Assembly: GCA_016717105.1 (NCBI GenBank)
Contig: JADKGF010000002.1
Coordinates: 124,001-188,000, forward strand
Reading direction: 5' to 3'
Source: Saprospiraceae bacterium
Lineage (GTDB): Bacteria > Bacteroidota > Bacteroidia > Chitinophagales > Saprospiraceae
DNA length: 64,000 bases
The notes under the pieces were generated by a model. It searched no databases, was not told the DNA's origin, and was given only the letters and a program-made list of their open reading frames with translations. Below are positions 39,502 through 50,000 of the stretch, one piece after another. The position numbers were made by a program, and so were the translations under genes. How positions within the stretch are numbered: position 1 is the stretch's first letter; every line of letters begins with the position of its first letter.

Positions 39502-39948
39502 ATGGACATTGGTATCCGACCTTATACAGATGTAGATAAAGTGGCCGTTTTATCTTTGATAAAGTTAAATACGCCGCTTTATTTTGCTGAAAGTGAAGCA
39601 GTAGATTTCTCACATTATTTGGATCACGAAAAGGAAATGTACTTTGTGGCATGTATTGAAGGCGAAGTGCTCGGTTGCGGCGGTATCAATTTTGAAGACA
39701 ATCACCAACTGGCAAAGATTAGTTGGGATATGGTACTTCCTTTATATCATGGGAAAAATGTAGGAACAAAGCTATTGAAATATCGATTGGACATTATACA
39801 AAATCAGTTTTCTTGCCAAAAGGTACAGGTAAGGACATCACAACAAGCATTTAGATTTTATGAAAAAAATGGTTTCTCCCTTACGAAAATTACTAAAGAC
39901 TATTGGGCACTGGGATTTGATTTATATGACATGACCTTGATGAAATAA
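39502..39948 (+). CDS. GNAT family N-acetyltransferase
   Basis: The 148-residue protein shows the GNAT fold: an N-terminal IRPYTDVDKVAVLSLIKLN helix, CIEGEVLGCGGINFED beta strands, and motif A as ISWDMVLPLYHGKNVGTKLLKYRLD, whose HGKNVGT stands for the acetyl-CoA binding Q/RxxGxG/A. Motif B follows as AFRFYEKNGFSLTKI. It should acetylate an amine; the substrate is unknown. A TACTTTTG -7 box (39480-39487) lies 14 bp before the ATG, just after the 60-bp repeat. Confidence 0.88.
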   Translation: MDIGIRPYTDVDKVAVLSLIKLNTPLYFAESEAVDFSHYLDHEKEMYFVACIEGEVLGCGGINFEDNHQLAKISWDMVLPLYHGKNVGTKLLKYRLDIIQNQFSCQKVQVRTSQQAFRFYEKNGFSLTKITKDYWALGFDLYDMTLMK

Positions 39949-40056
39949 TATATTTAGAAAAGTCTATCGCTCATCATACAAAATTTTATCTTTGTGAATG
40001 GAAATTAGTGTCTTCTGTACATTAAGCCATCTTGATAATTATAAAATTTTACGAAT

Positions 40057-41533
40057 ATGTTATTTTCGAAAGTAAGTTTGGTGGTAGCGACCATTGCGGC
40101 ATTAATATTGATTTTTGTTTCGTCATGTAGGGAAAAACCTGCGGCAGTACAAACAGTTACTGAAACTTGGGAAAAGCCTAGAGTACCAGATTGGCACAAA
40201 AATGCCACCATTTATGAAGTGAATCTTCGCCATTATACCAAAGAAAATACATTCAAATCTTTTGAAGCACAAATCCCAAGGCTCAAGGAAATGGGCATCG
40301 ACATCTTATGGTTCATGCCGATAAATCCTGTTAGTGTTAAAAATAGAAAAGGCGAATTGGGTAGCCCTTATTCTATCGGCGACTATTATAAAACAAATCC
40401 TGATTATGGGACTTTGGATGATTTCAAATCTATGGTCAAAGCCATCCACGATGCAGGTATGCACATTATCATCGACTGGGTACCCAATCATACCGGATGG
40501 GACAATCCTTGGATTACCGAACATCCTGACTGGTACACTCATGACAAGGATGGAAATATCATCGACCCGATCGACTATAATACAGGAAAATCATGGGGCT
40601 GGACGGATGTAGCTGACCTTAATTTTGATAATAAGGAAATGCGTATCGGCATGATCGACGCATTGAAATATTGGATCAATGAGACGGGAATCGATGGATT
40701 TAGAATGGATGTTGCGCATGGTGTACCTGTAGATTTTTTGGGCGCAATGTGCAGACAGTTTATATAAAATCAAACCACTGTTTATGTTATCTGAAGGAGA
40801 AGTACCTGATATTGTCAATAATGGCACTTTTATAGCAGATTATGGTTGGGAAATGCACCATACGCTCAACGAAATAGCAGCAACACAAGGAGCCAGCAGA
40901 ATCAAACGTGCAAATGTGGAACAAGGAAATGTCAAAGAAGGAGAAAAGGCTATAATCCAAAAAACAGCACTAGATATTGACACTATCTTAGCTAAAAAGT
41001 CCAATCAATATCAGAAAGGATATCAAATGCAGTTTACATCCAATCATGATGAAAATTCATGGGCTGATACGGAGTTTGCGCGTATGGGTGACGGGCATTT
41101 GGCATTTGCGGTATTGACAGCGACATTTAATGGCTTCCCATTGGTATATACTGGTCAGGAATCCGCAATGGATAAGAAGTTGGAATTTTTCAAGAAGGAC
41201 GAAATCCCTTGGGGAGATTACAAATATGCGCCATTTTACAAAACACTTTTCGATCTTAAGCACCGCAATAAAGCACTTTGGAATGGAAGTTATGGTGGAC
41301 CATTGGTCAAAATAAAAACCGGAAATGACACCAATATTTTTGCCTTTACCCGTGAGAAAGATGGAGATAAGGTATTGGTCATCATCAACTTATCTTCAAA
41401 AGATCAAAAGGGAAACATCCAAGGCGCTGCAGGTAGCTATACCGATGTATTTACAGCCACAAAGCAAGAATGGAAAGACGGCGATAGTATATCTTTGAAA
41501 CCATGGGAATATAAAGTGTATTCCAATAAGTGA
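40057..41533 (+). CDS. Alpha-amylase family (GH13) lipoprotein, frameshifted
   Basis: The joined protein has about 490 residues. The lipoprotein signal has its lipobox cysteine in FVSSC, so it is anchored in the envelope. The GH13 barrel shows region I DWVPNHTG, region II GFRMDVAH (nucleophile Asp), region III as LSEGE (acid/base Glu) and region IV FTSNHDENSW, so all three catalytic acids are present. The frame changes at the T6 run 40734-40739: with five T the protein reads VDFWAQCADSLYKIKPLFMLSEGE. It should hydrolyse or transfer alpha-glucans such as starch or maltodextrin at the cell surface. No susC/susD pair is nearby. Confidence 0.92.
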
Positions 41534-41724
41534 TAAGTCTAAGGTTTATATTATTCGTAACTCATTGAAAACAAATATGTAATACATTCGAATTATTGTA
41601 TTTTTAATATTTGCAATGGTTGATTATAATAAATTTGTGGCACATCGATTTTATTAAAAACAAAAGGCATTCATTTTTTGACTTGATTTTCAACAAAATA
41701 CATACGACATAAAATATTTTGTCG

Positions 41725-41732
41725 TACCTTTG
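41725..41732 (+). promoter_or_regulatory. -7 promoter box for rpsA
   Basis: TACCTTTG gives a leader of about 70 nt before ATG 41806. The upstream in-frame TTG at 41719 overlaps this box and is therefore unlikely to be the start. Confidence 0.5.
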
Positions 41733-41805
41733 TGCCCATTTTCAAAATTTATTATTAACCACTGTCGCAAACAATCATCAGGCGACATACAAATATTTTA
41801 TAAAA

Positions 41806-44028
41806 ATGGTAGAAGATAACGGTCTTGACCACAAAGAAGAAAACGAAATCGATATTGAAGACATTTCAGATGTAGTGCTTGAGCAAACTGTTGAAACACA
41901 CTCATCTGCTCATGATGACTTTGATTGGTCTGTAGGCAAAAGAAATACAGTAAAGTATGACAATGCCGAACACAAAAAATATTTTGAAGAATACGACAGA
42001 TCACTAAATTCAGTAGCTGAACTTGAAGTGGTAAAAGGTCGTGTTACATCTATCCACAGTGGAGATGTAGTTCTAGACATCAATTATAAGTCGGACGGTT
42101 TGGTATCTTTGTCAGAATTTAGAGATACACCAGATCTGAAAGTAGGAGACTATGTTGATGTGTATGTTGAAAACAAAGAAGATCTAAGAGGTCAGTTGGT
42201 TTTGTCAAGAAGAAAGGCGAAATTGCTCAAATCATGGGATAATTTGGTTGATTCTTACAAAAACGGTTCTATCATAAAAGGTTTGGTAGTCAGTAAAACT
42301 AAAGGTGGTCTTATCGTAGACTGTCTTGGATTAGAGACTTTCTTACCTGGTTCGCAGATAGATGTGAAGCCTATTACAGATTATGATATCTATGTAGGTA
42401 AAACAATGGAATTTAAGGTAGTGAAAATCAATGAAGCGATCAAAAACGCCGTTGTATCACACAAAGCCCTTATCGAAAGCGATCTTGCAGAACAAAGAGA
42501 AACCATCATTGCAGGACTTGAAAAAGGTCAGGTACTCGAAGGTGTGGTCAAAAACATCACAGACTTCGGAGCATTTATGGATCTTGGTGGTGTCGATGGA
42601 TTGTTGTATATCACAGATATCTCTTGGGGTAGAATCAATCATCCAAATGAAGTATTGGCACTTAATCAAAAAATCAATGTCGTTGTACTTGACTTTGGTG
42701 AGGACAAGAAGAGAATTTCACTTGGTCTTAAGCAATTGACTCCGCATCCTTGGGAAGTATTGGATAATACCATTGCTGAAGGTAGCGTAGTGACTGGTAA
42801 GATCGTCAATATCGAAGATTATGGTGCTTTCTTAGAAATCATCCCTGGTGTAGAAGGTTTGATCCACGTATCTGAAGTAAACTGGAGCAACCAACCAGTA
42901 AATGCAAGAGACTTCTTCACATTTGGTAGCGAGATGAATGCGAAAGTAGTCACTATCGACCGTGATGAAAGAAAAATGTCACTCAGCATCAAGCAAATGA
43001 CAGAAGATCCATGGAGCATCGTATCCGCTAAATATCAATTGGGAACAAGACACGTAGGTGAAGTTAAAAATCTGACTCCATATGGTGTATTTGTAGAATT
43101 GGAGAATGGTATCGGTGGTATGGTACACATTTCTGATCTTTCTTGGACTAAGAGATATTCACATCCATCAGAATTCACTAAAGTAGGAGAGAAGATTGAT
43201 GTTTCTATCCTTGAAGTAGATGAAGATAGCAGAAAACTTTCTTTGGGTCATAAGCAATTGGAAGAAAACCCATGGGATACTTTCGAAAATGTATTCCCTG
43301 TAGGTTCATATCACGAAGCTACCATCGTCAAGAAAGATGACCGTGGCGCAGTAGTTCAGTTGCCTTATGGATTGGAAGCTTATGCACCAATCAAGCACAT
43401 CAAGAAAGAAGATAATTCTAATGCATCTAATGATGAAACATTGACCTTTAAGGTGATTGAATTCAACAGAGATGACAAGCGAATCATTGTTTCACATACT
43501 AGATACTTGGAAGATATCCGTAAGGAAGCTGACCAAATGGTTCAAAGCGAAAAGGTAAAGGAGAAGGAAGAAGTTAAAAAATCCATCAAAACCACTCAGT
43601 CTAAGGTAGAGCTTTCTACTTTTGGTGACATCGAAGGATTTTCAGAACTTAAGGAGCAAATGGCTGCTGCAAAACCAGTAGCTGAAGCACCTAAACCAGA
43701 AGCACCTAAAGCTGAACCTAAAGCAGAAGTACCTGCGGAAAAACCAGCTCCGGCAGCAAAAGCAGCTAAGCCTGATGATCTTAAAAAGATAGAAGGTATC
43801 GGACCTAAAATCGAAGAACTTTTGCATAATGCAGAAATCATGTCTTTTGCTGATCTTGCGAAAGCAGAGGTTAGCACACTCAAGGACATTTTGAATGCAG
43901 CAGGTTCAAGATATCAGATGCATGACCCAACTTCATGGCCGATGCAGTCAGAAATGGCTGCCAATGGTGAGTGGGACAAGCTGAAAGAATGGCAGGATAA
44001 CGCTAAAGGTGGTAAGATCGAAGAATAA
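41806..44028 (+). CDS. rpsA: Ribosomal protein S1 with C-terminal helix-hairpin-helix extension
   Basis: From ATG 41806 (MVEDNGLDHKEENEID) the protein has 740 residues. It has an acidic N-terminus and a series of about six S1 RNA-binding repeats; clear examples are GVVKNITDFGAFMDLGGVDG, GKIVNIEDYGAFLEIIPGVEG and GEVKNLTPYGVFVELENGIGG. S1 brings mRNA to the small subunit. After a Pro/Ala/Lys/Glu-rich linker (PVAEAPKPEAPKAEPK...), residues from about 660 form a helix-hairpin-helix (LKKIEGIGPKIEELLHNAEI) and a short conserved tail ending WDKLKEWQDNAKGG. This extension is absent from E. coli S1 and is seen in Bacteroidota. A terminator follows. Confidence 0.95.
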   Translation: MVEDNGLDHKEENEIDIEDISDVVLEQTVETHSSAHDDFDWSVGKRNTVKYDNAEHKKYFEEYDRSLNSVAELEVVKGRVTSIHSGDVVLDINYKSDGLVSLSEFRDTPDLKVGDYVDVYVENKEDLRGQLVLSRRKAKLLKSWDNLVDSYKNGSIIKGLVVSKTKGGLIVDCLGLETFLPGSQIDVKPITDYDIYVGKTMEFKVVKINEAIKNAVVSHKALIESDLAEQRETIIAGLEKGQVLEGVVKNITDFGAFMDLGGVDGLLYITDISWGRINHPNEVLALNQKINVVVLDFGEDKKRISLGLKQLTPHPWEVLDNTIAEGSVVTGKIVNIEDYGAFLEIIPGVEGLIHVSEVNWSNQPVNARDFFTFGSEMNAKVVTIDRDERKMSLSIKQMTEDPWSIVSAKYQLGTRHVGEVKNLTPYGVFVELENGIGGMVHISDLSWTKRYSHPSEFTKVGEKIDVSILEVDEDSRKLSLGHKQLEENPWDTFENVFPVGSYHEATIVKKDDRGAVVQLPYGLEAYAPIKHIKKEDNSNASNDETLTFKVIEFNRDDKRIIVSHTRYLEDIRKEADQMVQSEKVKEKEEVKKSIKTTQSKVELSTFGDIEGFSELKEQMAAAKPVAEAPKPEAPKAEPKAEVPAEKPAPAAKAAKPDDLKKIEGIGPKIEELLHNAEIMSFADLAKAEVSTLKDILNAAGSRYQMHDPTSWPMQSEMAANGEWDKLKEWQDNAKGGKIEE

Positions 44029-44055
44029 TTCTGATCGAACCTTTCAATATAAAAA

Positions 44056-44086
44056 GCTCTTGTGTCACTGATGCAAGGGCTTTTTT
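44056..44086 (+). terminator. Terminator of rpsA
   Basis: GCTCTTG pairs with CAAGGGC (one G-T pair) across an 11-nt loop, followed by T6. It begins 27 bp after the rpsA stop. Confidence 0.75.
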
Positions 44087-44178
44087 ATTATAGAAAAATA
44101 ACACAGTGACTTAAATGAAAATTTCAGAACTATATCAACTAGTTTTCATTTTCATTATCAAAATTAGAGAAATTTAGG

Positions 44179-45372
44179 TTAATTTTTAATGAAGCTTCCG
44201 TGTTTAAATGTGCCATCCTTAGATCTCAAGGTCAAAATATATAGACCTGGACTCAATGATGATATATCTATCTGATCAGTAGCATTGCCTGATTGCAAAT
44301 TGACTCCATTTATGCTGGTGATTTCATAATCTTGTGTTTCGCAAGCATGGTCTCTACATATATATAGGCGATCAGTCGATGGATTAGGAAAGATATGTAA
44401 GGATGTAGGATTACTATCGATATGAATACTAGAAAGTGATGTATTGTTTCTGACACATATTATATAGAGATCGTCATTTTTTGCAGCTTGGGTAGTAATA
44501 CCAAAACTAGTATCAAAATACCAAGCTCTGGTGGCTTGATTGTTTTGCGAAGTAGATGACCAATACTTTTTGACACCTACATTTGGAAATATTGAAGTAT
44601 TAATACAAGGCATTGTGAGAGCTACATCCTGCAAAGACTGCAATTCTTTAATATTGGGCAATCTCCAATCACTGTATTGATCTATTGTTAAGTTCTCAGC
44701 GTGCTTGATCGCATTTTCCCATGAGAGAGCAGTCTCATAAGGCAATCTTTGCCACATCAATCCTGTAAGACTATCTATTAATATTTGCTCATTTATCAGT
44801 TTGAATCTTTCAATGATATTTTTTGTATAAGTATTTCTTACTGCTCTGGCATGAAATCTTTTAGTTCCACCTGCAGAAATAGTTTCAGTTTTTAAATGAT
44901 TGCCGATGCCGCCACCTGCATTCGTTACCCAGATTTTATTGATATCGTTAGCCTGTACATCGCTGGTCCACCAATATTCTGCATTGGTCTTTGGGAAGTA
45001 AATGATGTCGAGCGATGGATTATTAAATTGAAGATTCTGTATAGTGTATGCTTCTAGCGCTGTGGGAAGTCTCCAATCATCGTAGCCACCCAAGGAAAGG
45101 TTTTCTACATAGATTTTAGCATTTTCAATGGTCATCTCACCGCCATCTATCTTCTGCCACATAAGACCCGTAATAGTATCTGTGATCGTCCCATCGCCAT
45201 TATCCATATAATAAGGAGTAAGGTCGGAATAATCATTATCTTCTCCATAGGTATCTGTATAGCTTTTCGTTTGACCAGTATCAGGAAGTCTTTTGATTGT
45301 TTTGGAAATGGATTGCGCTACTAAAACTTGGGTAGATAGCGTGAGTATAAATATATTGAATATGGTTTTCAT
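44179..45372 (-). CDS. T9SS-secreted DUF1566 (Lcl-type) protein
   Basis: From ATG 45372 the protein has 397 residues and a signal peptide (MKTIFNIFILTLSTQVLVAQ). Two DUF1566 repeats follow: DTITGLMWQKIDGGEMTIENA ... GGYDDWRLPTALE and DSLTGLMWQRLPYETALSWENA ... YSDWRLPNIKELQSL. The type A sorting domain is at the end (LHIFPNPSTDRLYICRD, SLSPGLYILTL). DUF1566 occurs in surface proteins and phage-related lectin-like folds; binding rather than catalysis is likely. It is the last gene of the five-gene operon; its start follows the previous stop by only 5 bp. Confidence 0.85.
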   Translation of the reverse strand: MKTIFNIFILTLSTQVLVAQSISKTIKRLPDTGQTKSYTDTYGEDNDYSDLTPYYMDNGDGTITDTITGLMWQKIDGGEMTIENAKIYVENLSLGGYDDWRLPTALEAYTIQNLQFNNPSLDIIYFPKTNAEYWWTSDVQANDINKIWVTNAGGGIGNHLKTETISAGGTKRFHARAVRNTYTKNIIERFKLINEQILIDSLTGLMWQRLPYETALSWENAIKHAENLTIDQYSDWRLPNIKELQSLQDVALTMPCINTSIFPNVGVKKYWSSTSQNNQATRAWYFDTSFGITTQAAKNDDLYIICVRNNTSLSSIHIDSNPTSLHIFPNPSTDRLYICRDHACETQDYEITSINGVNLQSGNATDQIDISSLSPGLYILTLRSKDGTFKHGSFIKN

Positions 45373-45377
45373 TATGA

Positions 45378-46610
45378 TTATTGAATGATAAATTTTTGTT
45401 GGATACAAGTACTTCCTATGTTTAATTGAAGTGTGTAAAATCCTTTAACAAGGCCATTCAAGTCCACATCTTCTTCAAATGTATCTACAAATTTCACTTT
45501 TTTTCCAATTGAATTATAGAGTTCCATTCCCTTTATATTCTCTTTATTAATATATTCAGGCAATTTGATACTAATATGGTTTGTTGCTGGATTTGGATAT
45601 ATTTGCAAATCTGATTTGATCTGAGCTCCGAGAGGAACACTAGATAGTGCAGGCACATTATATCTGACTACGACTTCATTATCTAAGATTATATTGGTGC
45701 TCCAGATAAATTGTGCATCAGATATTGGATCATCAAAAATATTTGTAAAATTGGTGTATGCTGGTTTATTATTTACTCCAATTGTTGAGTTTGTATATTC
45801 GTTTGCAGCTGGCCACAGGCTATCATCAAATGTAGGCATCATGAAATCCTCTGGTCGCTTCCAGTGTAAGGCATAATAAGTGCTACCATTGTTACTATCT
45901 TGCGTGCTACACTTATTTGACAAGCGGGTAGTGCCTGACTCCTCAGGACATTTTAAGTCTATAATCGGTGAAGTATAAAATGTCTGTGCTTTCCATGATT
46001 TATTGGTGATAGCCACTGTTTTGTCTGATGAATCTTTGAATACTGCCACCATGCCACCATCTCCAGGATGGTATGCAAATCCACCATTAAGTTCTGAACC
46101 AAGGCCGAGATTTTCTTCCCAATCAACTAGGAGCATGGCTATCGTAAATGGTCTATTAACTTTAAATCTTACAATACTTGAATTGAATTGTGTGAAAGGA
46201 ACTGCATCTTTACCTACTGCTACTCCATTAATATACATTTCAAAATAATTGTCTGCAAATACATACGCAGTTATGACTTCACCATCTGGATTTATTGTTA
46301 CAATATCATCATCTGTTAATGTTGATAAAGCTTCCATAACATTGGCATTATTAGCACCTACACAGATATTGTGTAGATCTGGGGCAATTGGAAATGACAA
46401 ATTAGTGAAATTGGTTAGGGCTGGTACGGTCCAGTCAATATTGTCAGTAGATTTGATAATCCCCACACCAGCTTTTCTACCTCCATCACAGGTATATAAA
46501 TTATTGACAGTCGTAGTCGCCTTACCTTGAGAGACGGAAGCAGTACCATTGTATTGAGCAGATGCATACGCAGGAATGCTCAATAGCAAAATAATCAAAT
46601 ACTTATTCAT
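45378..46610 (-). CDS. T9SS-secreted protein, partner of the YHYH protein
   Basis: From ATG 46610 the protein has 410 residues with a signal peptide (MNKYLIILLLSIPAYASAQ). The middle contains SWKAQTFYTSPIIDLKCP, STQDSNNGSTYYALHWKRPEDFM and DDSLWPAANEYTNSTIGVNN, a jelly-roll-like pattern seen in secreted proteins of marine and freshwater Bacteroidota; I know no function. A type A sorting domain ends it (LQIYPNPATNHISIKLPEY ... LVKGFYTLQLNIG). The preceding in-frame region (to 46772) overlaps the YHYH gene and is not needed. Fourth gene of the operon. Confidence 0.78.
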   Translation of the reverse strand: MNKYLIILLLSIPAYASAQYNGTASVSQGKATTTVNNLYTCDGGRKAGVGIIKSTDNIDWTVPALTNFTNLSFPIAPDLHNICVGANNANVMEALSTLTDDDIVTINPDGEVITAYVFADNYFEMYINGVAVGKDAVPFTQFNSSIVRFKVNRPFTIAMLLVDWEENLGLGSELNGGFAYHPGDGGMVAVFKDSSDKTVAITNKSWKAQTFYTSPIIDLKCPEESGTTRLSNKCSTQDSNNGSTYYALHWKRPEDFMMPTFDDSLWPAANEYTNSTIGVNNKPAYTNFTNIFDDPISDAQFIWSTNIILDNEVVVRYNVPALSSVPLGAQIKSDLQIYPNPATNHISIKLPEYINKENIKGMELYNSIGKKVKFVDTFEEDVDLNGLVKGFYTLQLNIGSTCIQQKFIIQ

Positions 46611-46641
46611 GATGGCGATATTTTGCAAATCTTTAAGCATG

Positions 46642-48258
46642 TTAATAGATGATAATTTTTTTTGTAAAATTGCCATTCCTCGTGTGCATGTTGAGAATGT
46701 ATACACCTGGAGGAAATCCAGCTGTATTGATAGTATTATTAAATCCAACTTTTTCAAATACCAATTTTCCATCCAGATTGATGATGCTTATTTTCTGAAT
46801 ATCACTTTCATGTATATCATCTCCTGGCTCTATGGTGAGGAGATTTGATGATGGATTCGGATATACTAGGAAGCTAAAATCAAATTTTTCATCGGCAGTG
46901 GCAGTAGTAACATTACACTGTGTAAATCCATTATAAACATTGGTTACCGTACCTGTGGGACTTACGAAATCGAAGGTATATTTTCCAGTATTATTCCAAG
47001 AATAATTTACATTGTATTTCTGTCCAGCACGCGTATATTCTAATTTGTAACCATTTTTTGCGTCATTGGCTGCAAAATCTGTGATTGTAGCTCCTTGTAG
47101 CGGTGTCAATGCTGGCCTCACTCCTTTAGCAGCAGCTTGAGGTATGATTTGTAAGGTATTATCTTCCGTCACTTTTCCTACCATATTGCCGATCATATAG
47201 GGCTTTTGGGCAGTACCGTGATAATGATATACGCCATCATCGCCTATATGACCATGGTTAGCATCTAGAGACTTCATAGGGCTACCATCGGGCTCTAGAG
47301 TGCCATATACCGCAAAACCATCTAATGCATAAGCAATAGCATTGGTGGGTGCTGTCTGTCCCAAGCTATGTAATTGTAGCGGCGCTGTATGGTAATGATA
47401 ATCATCTGCACGTCCTGAGTGTCCTCCATATATATCCAACTGACCATCTTCTAATGCATCCACGCCTGTATTCGTGTGAGGATTGAAAATGGGCACGCCA
47501 TTGGCAGCTATAGCGATGGCACCGCGTAAGAAATGCTTATCATTGACAGGGACAGGTACAGCTGCTAATTCAGGATTGAGTGGTATAGACCATGCATTTG
47601 CGCCTACATAACATTGAGGGATTGGCACTTGTTGTTGCCAGCTAGTGATACCTTTCATCATCGTATGATTGGGAATGCCTTTAGATTCTACATAGAAATA
47701 ATCGCTGTCCCAGGAAGTAAATACATCAGGTTTGAATGGTTTAAATGCTTTGTCTATATCCAACGGGTCAGTCTTTATAATCGTATATAATCTGTTATTA
47801 GTAAAACCCATAATTCCCAAAACCGCAATAAAGATTACTGCTCGTAAGGACCAATTAAATCGCATAGTGATCAAGAGATAAGCAAACAATCCCAAGATTA
47901 TAGCAAGAATTAATGCATATTTCCATGAGAAAGCTACGATATTGGGTTCGTCATTGGTGCCAGTACCACTACTTTTGTTTATTTGATCGATCTTTTCTAT
48001 TCTAGATTTCAGGATGGCTTGATCATATTGAGAAAATCGATCTAGAGGAAAATGTACCACGACGTTATCTTCTTTTTGAATATAGATATTACCATCTTTA
48101 TACATCAGAAATGAGCCATAAATAGGGCTTTTTTCATATTGGATGGTCCATGATTTTATTCCTGCGTGATCATGGTCATGACCAGAATGCGCCAATACAT
48201 TGAATGAAAAGGATAAGATTCCTAATAATATAATGGCACTTTTCAATATCGTTTTCAT
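46642..48258 (-). CDS. YHYH-domain T9SS protein with internal membrane segments
   Basis: From ATG 48258 the protein has 538 residues. After the signal peptide (MKTILKSAIILLG...VLA) comes a His-rich start (HSGHDHDHAG) and a small domain with YEKSPIYGSFLMYKDGNIYI. Then two hydrophobic segments follow (about 115-160: ALILAIILGLFAYLLI and AVIFIAVLGIMGF). The YHYH domain (about 190-400) has DDYHYHTAPLQL and DGVYHYHGTAQKP, many histidines likely to bind metal. The end is a type A sorting domain (FLVYPNPSSNLLTIEPG ... PPGVYILNMHTRNG). Function of YHYH proteins is not settled. It lies between a metallophosphoesterase and the partner protein. Confidence 0.85.
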   Translation of the reverse strand: MKTILKSAIILLGILSFSFNVLAHSGHDHDHAGIKSWTIQYEKSPIYGSFLMYKDGNIYIQKEDNVVVHFPLDRFSQYDQAILKSRIEKIDQINKSSGTGTNDEPNIVAFSWKYALILAIILGLFAYLLITMRFNWSLRAVIFIAVLGIMGFTNNRLYTIIKTDPLDIDKAFKPFKPDVFTSWDSDYFYVESKGIPNHTMMKGITSWQQQVPIPQCYVGANAWSIPLNPELAAVPVPVNDKHFLRGAIAIAANGVPIFNPHTNTGVDALEDGQLDIYGGHSGRADDYHYHTAPLQLHSLGQTAPTNAIAYALDGFAVYGTLEPDGSPMKSLDANHGHIGDDGVYHYHGTAQKPYMIGNMVGKVTEDNTLQIIPQAAAKGVRPALTPLQGATITDFAANDAKNGYKLEYTRAGQKYNVNYSWNNTGKYTFDFVSPTGTVTNVYNGFTQCNVTTATADEKFDFSFLVYPNPSSNLLTIEPGDDIHESDIQKISIINLDGKLVFEKVGFNNTINTAGFPPGVYILNMHTRNGNFTKKIIIY

Positions 48259-48271
48259 GTAATTAAAATGT

Positions 48272-49981
48272 TTATTTGTATTTAATAATCTGGCCTGAGG
48301 AGATATTATTTGCTTCATCTGTGATGCGGTAGAAATAGGTGCCTGGCTGTACTATATTGCCATTGTCGTCGGTTCCTTCCCAGATGATCTCATATTTTTC
48401 CGGTGAAAGTAAGCTATTTTGAACCAATATTTTAATTTTTCTACCCGATAGATCATAAATATCGACATTGATTTTTTGTGATTTTTCCAATGTGAATGAT
48501 ATTTTTGTCTGCTCTTGAAATGGATTTGGATAGATCAATTCATCCATATAATCTCCATTCCACAGTATAGATGGACTATTAGATAAAGTATCGTAGCACG
48601 AATTTGGTTGTATAAAATATGTGGCCGCAATATCCTTGTTTTTTCTCGTAGGTGTTTCATTGACTGCCGAATAAGCTCTCACGTATTCTACTTTTACATC
48701 ATTGGGACTTACATTGATGCGGAGATGACCCGAGTTAGGCAATATCTGACCACTTACATATCCATATTCTGTTGCTTGATTTGCATTTTGAAAAGATTTA
48801 TGGCTAGGCTGTGGACATTCTTGATAGATCAGACAATCTTTCTCTTGCTTACCAAAGAAGTGGTCATGGCCATGGAAGAATATATTTACTTTATTCTCCT
48901 TGAGTAATTCCTTGATAGGCTTATACCATCCAGGTCTGTTGGTCGTAAATCCATAACTGCCGTCTTGATTGTTTCCGCCCCATTCGTACCAATCAGCAAA
49001 CTCTATTCCACCTCTTCCGAGTGGATCGCCTCCCACTAGTTGATGACAGAAAACAAATGTATATAGCGAATGATCATTTTCCAAAGTCTGCTTCAACCAG
49101 TCATACTGTTTCTTACCCAAAGTCCATTTCCATCCCGTATTGGCATCAGGCTTAGAAGTAGTGTACCAGTATGGATCCAACACTACAAAAAGCACATCTC
49201 CCCAAGTCCAAGCATAATAATTTTCCCTTATTCCGACTAGTGGATGATCGGTGTCATCACCAGTATAGAAGTTGTCAGGCACAGGATTAGCATAATATTT
49301 CTTACGTTCGAGTGTGCCTATCACCGCCGTATTATCAGCGCCACCATTTAATACCCAGCCTGCCTCACCCTCATGGTTGCCCAAGGTGATAAACAAAGGT
49401 GCGGAGTGACACGTTGCTTCATAAAATGACCGTGTATATTTACATCGACTAGTGATCGTATCTTTTGTGATCTTACCATTTGCATTTTTGAGCTTATCTG
49501 TCATGATGATATCACCCATATCTATGATGAAATCTGGCTGGTCATCTAGTTGATTTTGAAGGCAACGACGATATACTGCAGTATCGCTTTGCTCATCCAA
49601 ATGTGGGTCCGCTTGTACTACGAATGTGTAGGATGATCCTAGTGCTCTCTGGGTATGGAAAGTATAAACTGGTCTGTATTTCCAATCACCATTTGCGGGC
49701 GACCTATATGCAATCCTGTAGTAGTACCTTGTATTGGGTGTCAGATTATCTATTACTATATCGCATGGTTCATTGGCCTCTATGGTTTTAGTGGCTGTAT
49801 TTTGATTCAGCGCTTGGGATGTTGTACCATATTGTGCAAATATTTCTGTTTTACTATCAAAAAAAAGCCTTACGGAAACAGACTTATCCGTAGGGCGACT
49901 TAGGATTTCAGATTGGACGATTGATTGACCACTCACCATTCCTACTGATATAAGGAAAGCTATTATGAATAAGAGACGCAT
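48272..49981 (-). CDS. T9SS-secreted metallophosphoesterase, purple acid phosphatase-like (copy 2)
   Basis: The 569-residue protein has a signal peptide (1-18, VSGQ) and an N-terminal fibronectin-like domain (about 20-110, ITPNTRYYYRIAYRS-type). The metallophosphoesterase domain (about 115-400) has ADPHLDE, IDMGDII, LGNHEGE, CHQLVGG and FFHGHDHFFGKQ, covering the metal ligands D, H, D, N, H, H. A type A sorting domain ends it (ELIYPNPFQEQTKISFTL, PGTYFYRITD). It should remove phosphate from organic phosphates outside the cell. It is a paralogue of the protein encoded 19 bp upstream and is followed after 13 bp by the YHYH gene. Confidence 0.9.
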   Translation of the reverse strand: MRLLFIIAFLISVGMVSGQSIVQSEILSRPTDKSVSVRLFFDSKTEIFAQYGTTSQALNQNTATKTIEANEPCDIVIDNLTPNTRYYYRIAYRSPANGDWKYRPVYTFHTQRALGSSYTFVVQADPHLDEQSDTAVYRRCLQNQLDDQPDFIIDMGDIIMTDKLKNANGKITKDTITSRCKYTRSFYEATCHSAPLFITLGNHEGEAGWVLNGGADNTAVIGTLERKKYYANPVPDNFYTGDDTDHPLVGIRENYYAWTWGDVLFVVLDPYWYTTSKPDANTGWKWTLGKKQYDWLKQTLENDHSLYTFVFCHQLVGGDPLGRGGIEFADWYEWGGNNQDGSYGFTTNRPGWYKPIKELLKENKVNIFFHGHDHFFGKQEKDCLIYQECPQPSHKSFQNANQATEYGYVSGQILPNSGHLRINVSPNDVKVEYVRAYSAVNETPTRKNKDIAATYFIQPNSCYDTLSNSPSILWNGDYMDELIYPNPFQEQTKISFTLEKSQKINVDIYDLSGRKIKILVQNSLLSPEKYEIIWEGTDDNGNIVQPGTYFYRITDEANNISSGQIIKYK

Positions 49982-50000
49982 GGATTTTTTTATTTTTATT

